A stretch of DNA of 15,172 bases. It comes from Ettlia oleoabundans (Eukaryota; Chlorophyta; Chlorophyceae; Chlamydomonadales). Each line of letters starts with the position of its first letter. The stretch's first letter is position 1. Positions 10,801 through 15,172 of this stretch are shown in pieces. The DNA lies in contig JAAMXP010001533.1 of the NCBI GenBank assembly GCA_019693395.1, forward strand, positions 203 through 15,374, in the 5' to 3' direction. Position numbers and translations under genes: made by a program. Below the pieces are notes generated by a model that did not search any database, was not told where the DNA came from, and saw nothing but the letters and a program-made list of their open reading frames with translations.

Positions 10801-11388
10801 ATCCAGCCCACGCAGCAGCTTAGCAGTGTCCGCAGCGTTTCCCGCTTTCCCCTGCTGCTGCAGCTGCTGCAGTACTTCCTGCACTTCAGCACCCACTTCA
10901 GCTGCCACCTCATCCGCTGTCTCCGCCTGCATATCCAGCAGCAGCTGCTCCAGGCGCTGCAGCGTGGCCTGCTGCTGTGCGGCAGCGGCCAGCCGCTCGC
11001 GCTGCCGGCTGGCGTAGAGCGCAAGCAGAGGCAGCACCACGGGGGCTGCTGCTAGCATGGCCTCCTGAGTGAGGATGAAGGCCACCGCTGTGCCGACTGT
11101 TCCTAGCCATGCTGACGTGTCAACCGCAGTCCAGAAAGTGCGCCAGCCGCTGGAAGGCTGTTCTACAGCAGGCGCTGAACGTGATGGCGGCGGAGGCGGG
11201 GTGGAGGCGGCGGCGACGGCGGTGCGATGCTGCCGGCGGGCTCCATTGCGGGCAGAGACCGTGGGAAGTTGCGGCGCCGCCCGTGTGTGCAATCGAAGGC
11301 ATGCGAATGCGCTGGGGAAGGGTTTCCTCAGAGTTGCAGCGCTTCCGAAGAAGCAGGGGTGGGCACCCTGTTTGGGCGCTGTCTTCAT
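4807..11388 (-). CDS. Plastid-type membrane-anchored coiled-coil and TPR protein (13 exons)
   Basis: Exons, in transcript order: 11388-10761, 10472-10359, 10119-10055, 9684-9577, 9254-9138, 8546-8430, 8141-6671, 6379-6293, 6125-5973, 5855-5751, 5557-5481, 5269-5174, 4932-4807. They total 3264 nt, or 1087 residues plus TGA, with phases agreeing at every junction. Residues 1-65 are basic, Ser/Ala-rich and free of acidic residues, like a plastid transit peptide. Residues 94-126 are hydrophobic (one or two membrane passes), followed by RQRERL. Residues 130-540 are Gln/Leu/Ala heptad-like coiled coil (QRLEQLLLDMQAE; GLRQLISEALDG). An Ala/Ser/Gly/Gln-rich linker of roughly 300 residues follows. TPR-like helices fill about 851-1080 (ECFEQLLTQHDPSNIRARGN; RQYKAVLEADPEQAKAFINW; KFDAALDLEPQNVQALRLGG; AIYLEAALGLDQQDAESA). 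A scaffold role at a plastid membrane is inference. Upstream in-frame ATGs exist (11559, 11541), but that stretch has AT-richer codons. Homology to named plant TPR proteins was not tested. Confidence 0.83.
9011..9111. repeat. 33-bp direct repeat in a TPR-gene intron
   Basis: Segments 9011-9043 and 9079-9111 share cagccacaaccgacacctca with about two differences over 33 bp, at a 68-bp offset. Both lie in the 591-bp intron between exons 9254-9138 and 8546-8430. No mobile-element hallmark is visible. Confidence 0.8.
9509..9523 (+). repeat. Perfect (GGGC)4 G-quadruplex motif
   Basis: Four GGG runs separated by single C bases lie in the intron between exons 9684-9577 and 9254-9138. The G-rich strand is the template strand for the TPR gene, so the pre-mRNA carries the C-rich complement. 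Folding potential follows from the sequence; a role in transcription is only inferred. Confidence 0.7.
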
Positions 11389-11699
11389 AATGTGATGATC
11401 TGACACAGTGAAGTTGACGGTAGTGGCAAAAGCCCAGCTTCTAAATGAAAGTGACGAAATTGGTCTGGCGGCCTCCAACAAGCTCTCCGCTGGGCCAAGT
11501 GTTGGTTGAGGCGTTGTATATGCTAAATAGCTGACATGCATGCCTTCTTGCATCATCATGCCACGCTGGAAATGGCGCCGAAGTTCCTGCAATAAAGCGG
11601 GCGGTCAAGCTTGCTGCACCATTCAACTGCCCCCAGACGACCGAGCAAGTCATCGCTGAGTCCCACGTGACTGTACATTCGGTCAGTGCGCACGCAAAA
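11389..11699. promoter_or_regulatory. Short divergent promoter with CACGTG box
   Basis: About 310 bp separates the ATG of the minus-strand TPR gene (11388) from the proposed ATG of the plus-strand zinc-motif gene (11700). No other gene fits, so it must hold both 5' UTRs and both core promoters. A palindromic CACGTG, the G-box core bound by bZIP and bHLH factors in plants, lies at 11664-11669. A minus-strand open frame runs through the interval from an in-frame stop near 11606, with ATGs at 11559 and 11541, so the TPR protein could start higher and the promoter be shorter. Confidence 0.5.
11664..11669. promoter_or_regulatory. G-box core CACGTG
   Basis: A palindromic CACGTG lies 31 bp upstream of the proposed ATG of the plus-strand gene and 276 bp from the minus-strand ATG. 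In land plants this core is linked to light and stress regulation. A hexamer is weak evidence alone, and it may fall inside the 5' UTR. Confidence 0.35.
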
Positions 11700-12908
11700 A
11701 TGCAACTGACCAGCGGCTGCACTTGCTGCGCCTATCGGCCGCAGCAGATCTCACAGCATGTCAGACATGCGGTGGATTCCCGTGCAGCATCGCAGCATCG
11801 CGATGCCAGCGGTGGCTGCCGCGCTGGCGGCCTTCAGCGCAGGCACTCAGCGGCAGACCAGGGCCGAGCAGATGCAGCAACTGGTAACATGCACCTCCAG
11901 TTCTCGACCCCTGGCCGCACTGGGGCTCAAATCCGTCACAAAGATGTCCTTCCACACCACGCTCCCCTGGGTGCAGCCGCCGTCGCCGCCACGCTGTCTG
12001 CAGCGGCAGCCGCAAGCGCTGCCGGCGGGCAGGGCGACGCTGCTACAGCAGCAGCGGCGGCGGCGGCGGCGGCAGCAGCCAGCGCCGGCTACGTGCCGGG
12101 GCCAGTGGAGGTCGGTTGGGAGATTTGGGTTGGCTTTGTGGCTGGAGTGGTCCCCTTCATTATTGCATCCGTCGAGTTTGGCAAACGCATTGTGAGTGGC
12201 AGCGCCCCGTTCAGTGACGTGCTCCGAGGCAACTGCCTGTTATATCTGCGCCTGCGCGGCTGTGAGTGGGAATGAAAACCGCTCCGGTGCTGCTGGATGG
12301 AGTTGTTGCCTTGCTTGGTCTCACAGAATGGTGTGCTGGAGGGCACACCTTGTACAACAAATAATCACCCAGCGCCCGCTGGTTTGCTTCAACTACCACC
12401 TGCAGGTCATCCAGCGGAGGTGCCCCGCCTGCCGTGGCCGTGGCCTGGTGCAGCGAGGACGCTACCTGCGCAAATGCGCGGTAAGCTGCTTGAGTTGCCA
12501 CTGCCTCAGGTGTTGCTGAGTTGGCGGCAGTTACAGGCTTTGGGCAGTGCATGGTTTGTGTCTTGCACTTGCAGTACAGTAAGCACTTTGTTTGTTTAGC
12601 TGCCCGCCGCTCATGGTCCAACCCACCCATTCGAACTCTCTGGTATGCAGCAATGCGGCGGCATGCTGCCATGGATGGGCTGGAAATACTTCCTGTTTGG
12701 CACAGCCGACCCTGGCAATGGGGGCCCCCTGCTGCAGCCTCGCGACCAGACATCCGTTCTCTATAAAGTGCCACCACCGTTGCCCACAGCTGAGCAGCAG
12801 CTGCCACAGCAGCCGCAGAAGGAGCAGGGACGAGGGGAGCAGGCGCAAGAGGTAGCTCAGCCTGCTGCCACTGCTACTGCAGAGGAGTCGCAGCAGGCGC
12901 AGCAGTGA
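11700..12908 (+). CDS. Putative plastid membrane protein with four-Cys CxxC zinc motif (3 exons)
   Basis: Exons 11700-12191, 12406-12480 and 12651-12908 join in phase 0 (825 nt, 274 residues plus TGA). Introns begin GTGAGT and GTAAGC and both end TGCAG. The N-terminal 150 residues are Ala/Ser/Arg/His-rich with a pure alanine tract, compatible with a plastid presequence. One hydrophobic segment follows near residues 143-158 (WVGFVAGVVPFIIASVEF). Exon 2 encodes CPACRGRG and ends KCA; exon 3 opens QCGG, completing CxxCxGxG...CxxCGG. This resembles half of a DnaJ-type cysteine-rich zinc domain, and CGGMLPWMGWKYFLF follows. The last 50 residues are Gln/Pro/Ala-rich. No J-domain is present. A thiol or chaperone role as in other plastid DnaJ-zinc proteins is inference. 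The start is uncertain because a second frame stays open from ATG 11758 to 12195. Confidence 0.72.
12045..12085 (+). repeat. GCN trinucleotide tract encoding polyalanine
   Basis: A run of GCA/GCG codons, with GCG repeated at its centre, gives about ten consecutive alanines in the low-complexity segment between the presequence and the membrane segment of the zinc-motif protein. Such tracts are slippage-prone and often vary in length between strains. Confidence 0.75.
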
Positions 12909-13172
12909 AGCCGCCAGTACTTAGCTCCTGCCTCAGCAGCTGTGCAGCAGTTGCTGGTTACAGATGTGAGCGGACTAAAGAACTGGTAGTACTTGGAACA
13001 TCTGATTGTAGAGTAGGCAGCATGGGCTGCAAATTTCAGGCTGCAGGCTCTCGCCCAATGGTTATCCCATTGCATCTACACTTTGCAGGCTTGCTGGGTT
13101 ATCTACCCTGCTCAGCATGCAACCTTGTCAGCTGCATTCATTATGCAAGCACTTTAGCCTGTCTTTTCTGTG

Positions 13173-13177
13173 TTACA
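13173..13177 (-). terminator. Candidate TGTAA poly(A) signal of the CBS gene
   Basis: TGTAA on the minus strand, about 400 nt downstream of the TAG at 13580-13578. A second copy at 12962-12958 would give a transcript overlapping the 3' end of the convergent gene. The match is short and unsupported by other data. Confidence 0.3.
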
Positions 13178-13219
13178 CGTGAGAAGTGTGGGTTTTAGTG
13201 TGGAGTCTGGGGACACACC

Positions 13220-13243
13220 AAAGAAAGAAAGAAAGAAAGAAAG
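13220..13243. repeat. (AAAG)6 microsatellite
   Basis: Six uninterrupted AAAG units lie between the two convergent genes. It is a simple slippage-prone repeat, purine-rich on the plus strand. Confidence 0.9.
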
Positions 13244-13577
13244 AGTGAGCAACAGATGCCGCGAGTTGTGCGTGTGCAAGAATGGGGGTTGCATCAGTAC
13301 AGGCAGGTATGTGAGAGATGTCCTGAGCCAAACACACATGTTGTTGAGTAATCCTAGCAATGGGTTGAAGCACAACCAACAGCTCGCACTGCCCTGAGCT
13401 AACTGATGTGAAGGGATGGCATGAAGGGTAGCTTGCGTGCCTGCTTCATGGCAGTGCAGAGCATCGCATGGTATGGTCAGCAGCCGGGGTCAACTGCTGT
13501 CCACTCCGTTTCAGAACACCTTTGCAGATCCTTGAACGGGGCATGTTGCGCTGCAGCCTAGCACTCTTGCCAGCAGG

Positions 13578-15139
13578 CTACGCCTCCACCAGCTTGTGCA
13601 GTATGTCGGTGAGAGTGACCACGCCCACTGGCTCCAGCTTGTCTGTGCACACATACACCCTGCATGCCAGGCGGATCAGGCGTGGTGACATTGGGGGCAC
13701 ATAGCCACACCACCAGATGATAGGGCCACACCACAAGCCCGGATAACAACCCAGAGGGCAGTAAGGGGGCCATGAGCAGAGCACTGGCGTGTAATGCTGC
13801 CGCGTCTTGACTAATTCAACAGCACGTTTCCAGTGTGTGGTAAAGACAAACACAGTACCTGTGCAGCCGGTTTGCCACAATTTTGTCCAAAACCTCGCGC
13901 AACGACGCGTTGGGGCTGCAGGCAGCGGGCAAACGGAGCAGAACATGCAGAGCGGGATGAGCCAACATAGCACGCATAGCACGATTTGAGGATGGTGTCA
14001 GGTGGCCAACTTGGAAAGATCCGGGCAGACTGGTGTTTTGGTACATACTGCTTGCAAAACCTCCCTCGGTCCAGACTCGCGAATGCGGCAGCCCAGGATA
14101 TGCCGGCAACCAGCCCGGGGCATCGAACCCACACAAAGAGGTGCGGCAGCAGCAGTAGCTGTGACACCATCAGACCAGTTACCTGTGCGTGCATCCACCT
14201 ACCTCGCCATCTTAACCCCACTTGCTCCCTACACAGCAAAACCACCCACCTGCATGTGATGAGTGTCTGCCCCACTTCATAGCCCGGGTGGCTGTCCCGC
14301 CGCCGCATGCTGCGATCGGAGGCAAAGCGGTGGGCACGAGTGTCCTGCGGGGAGGAGAGGCGAAAGAAGGAGAGGAAGCGCAGGGCTGGCTACTAGCAAC
14401 ATAAAACATTGTACATGCGCGAAAGATTGGTTGATTTGGTTTGCCAGCAATGTGACTGGGCTCGTGTCAATCCACCACCCACCCAACAACAAATGGAAGG
14501 ACACAACTGCCCTCACACAACACAAAAAGCCGAGCTCACTGCCCACACTTTGCGCGCCACTATCTACACGAGATGATAGACGCACCGGTAGGTACTTGAG
14601 CAACAAGTAAGGACATGCATTCACCCACCCACTACTCCCACACAATCCCACCCACCTCAATTCGTTTCAGCTCATCTGCCGCGCTGCTGCCGCTGGGGCT
14701 GCTGCTGGTGCTGGGGATGACGTAGCCAGCATACTCTGCGCCAGTAACATGGCAGCACAGCACGGACAGCAGAGAAGAACAGAGCGAGCGGAAACCGGGA
14801 AAACCAATTCAGCCATACAACATCGCAGGATGTGCTCGAGGCATCAATACAGGAACGCCAGCAAATGATAGGCATCACTATCAGCACAGCAGGTACAGTC
14901 GGGACGGGGCAAGCTTTTTCTTTGAACGACCACATCAGCAAATGGTAGGCATAACCATCAGACCAGCAGGGAAGGCCAGATGTGGCAAGCTTTGCTAGCT
15001 GGATGATCAATACAGACGGACAGCAAGCCGCGCTCTGCCACAACACGCTGTGTGCATGCACCCACCTGTGCCGTGCTCCAGAGCCAGGAACTCGCCCACC
15101 GGCAGTGCCAGGCTGCCAAAGTGCTCAGCCATAATGGTT
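13578..15139 (-). CDS. CBS-domain protein, SNF4/AMPK-gamma-like, C-terminal part (5 exons, 5' partial)
   Basis: Exons, in transcript order: 15139-15066, 14735-14656, 14344-14250, 13915-13859, 13659-13578. They sum to 388 nt, one leading base plus 129 codons including TAG, with matching phases. The upstream acceptor AG (15141-15140) implies more exons off the right edge; the in-frame ATG at 15132 is probably internal. The visible protein has LALPVGEFLALEHGTEYAGY, a Ser/Pro linker (STSSSPSGSS), KRIEDTRAHRFASDRS, then a CBS half: TLITCSPNASLREVLDKIVA, NRLHRVYVCTDKLEPVGVVT and LTDILHKLVEA at the C-terminus. HRVYV followed by PVGVVTLTDIL is the classic second-strand and helix pattern of CBS modules, which pair to bind adenosine nucleotides in AMPK/SnRK1 gamma subunits. 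Membership in that subfamily rather than another CBS family is inference, since the N-terminal modules are missing. Confidence 0.78.
14860..14993. repeat. Degenerate direct repeat of about 57 bp in a CBS-gene intron
   Basis: Segments 14860-14917 and 14937-14993 both start agcaaatg(a/g)taggcat and end ggcaagcttt, with moderate divergence between, at an offset of about 77 bp. They lie in the 330-bp intron between exons 15139-15066 and 14735-14656. This looks like an old tandem duplication. Confidence 0.75.
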
Positions 15140-15160
15140 CTGCAAGATGAGCGTGGACGC

Positions 15161-15172
15161 GGGGGGGTGGGG
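15161..15172. repeat. Right-edge G run
   Basis: Seven G, one T and four G end the window. With the ten-G run at the left edge, this suggests assembly stopped at G-homopolymer DNA on both sides. Confidence 0.7.

Larger units (their letters stand above)
12909..13577. other. Convergent intergenic region (two 3' UTRs)
   Basis: The plus-strand zinc-motif gene stops at 12908 and the minus-strand CBS gene stops at 13578, so this 669-bp interval should hold both 3' UTRs. I find no TGTAA on the plus strand. On the minus strand TGTAA reads at 13177-13173 and 12962-12958. An (AAAG)6 microsatellite lies at 13220-13243. Short open frames on both strands cross the microsatellite and show no domain or codon pattern, so I call no gene. 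Confidence 0.5.

Noticed and set aside
11667..11699. Non-ATG upstream extension of the zinc-motif gene
   Set aside because: The frame stays open upstream of ATG 11700 but the first codon is GTG inside the CACGTG box. A nuclear gene is expected to start at ATG.
11892..11908. A 17-nt GT...AG segment that would join the two competing frames of the zinc-motif gene
   Set aside because: Its ends and length (3n+2) fit arithmetically, but 17 nt is far too short for a spliceosomal intron in this lineage.
13170..13397. Plus-strand open frame crossing the AAAG repeat
   Set aside because: Its Lys/Glu/Arg-rich middle is just the microsatellite translated, and flanking residues show no pattern.
1..15172. 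tRNA, rRNA, CRISPR array, transposon ends or prokaryotic operon
   Set aside because: No cloverleaf, rRNA core, regularly spaced identical repeats, terminal inverted repeats or transposase-like or reverse-transcriptase-like motifs were seen on either strand.

Overview
The window reads as nuclear DNA of a green alga, most likely a chlorophycean. Support comes from many short exons split by roughly 100-600 bp introns with GTGNG-type donors and CAG acceptors, GC-rich third codon positions, Ala/Gln-rich low-complexity protein segments, TGTAA-like poly(A) signals and plastid-type N-termini. The group is inferred from this style, not from a marker gene. I see no prokaryotic operon, rRNA, tRNA, transposon or CRISPR array. 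G-homopolymer runs at both ends suggest this is a whole contig that broke at hard-to-sequence DNA.

Layout. (1) Minus strand, 3691 to beyond the left edge: a secretory protein with signal peptide, LRR N-terminal cap, short leucine-rich repeat block and fibronectin-III-like ectodomain, C-terminus missing. Eleven exons join in one frame (1428 nt, 476 codons). (2) About 1.1 kb between genes, holding the start region of gene 1 and the 3' end of gene 2. (3) Minus strand, 11388 to 4807: a 13-exon gene of about 1087 residues with a plastid-type presequence, a membrane anchor, coiled coils, a long low-complexity linker and C-terminal TPR repeats. (4) A short divergent promoter with a CACGTG box. (5) Plus strand, 11700 to 12908: a three-exon, probably plastid, membrane protein with a four-cysteine CxxC zinc motif. 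(6) A convergent intergenic stretch with an (AAAG)6 microsatellite. (7) Minus strand, from beyond the right edge to 13578: the C-terminal half of a CBS-domain protein of SNF4/AMPK-gamma flavour.

Genes 2 and 3 diverge from a shared promoter of about 310 bp and both look plastid-directed, so coordinated expression is plausible but unproven. Genes 1 and 4 are cut by the window edges. The points most worth a second look are the LRR plus FN3-like ectodomain, a 40-bp tandem duplication that copied a 5' splice site in gene 1, a hydrophobic open frame inside a gene 2 intron, and two competing open frames at the N-terminus of gene 3. All exon boundaries are read by eye from splice consensus, phase agreement and protein pattern.
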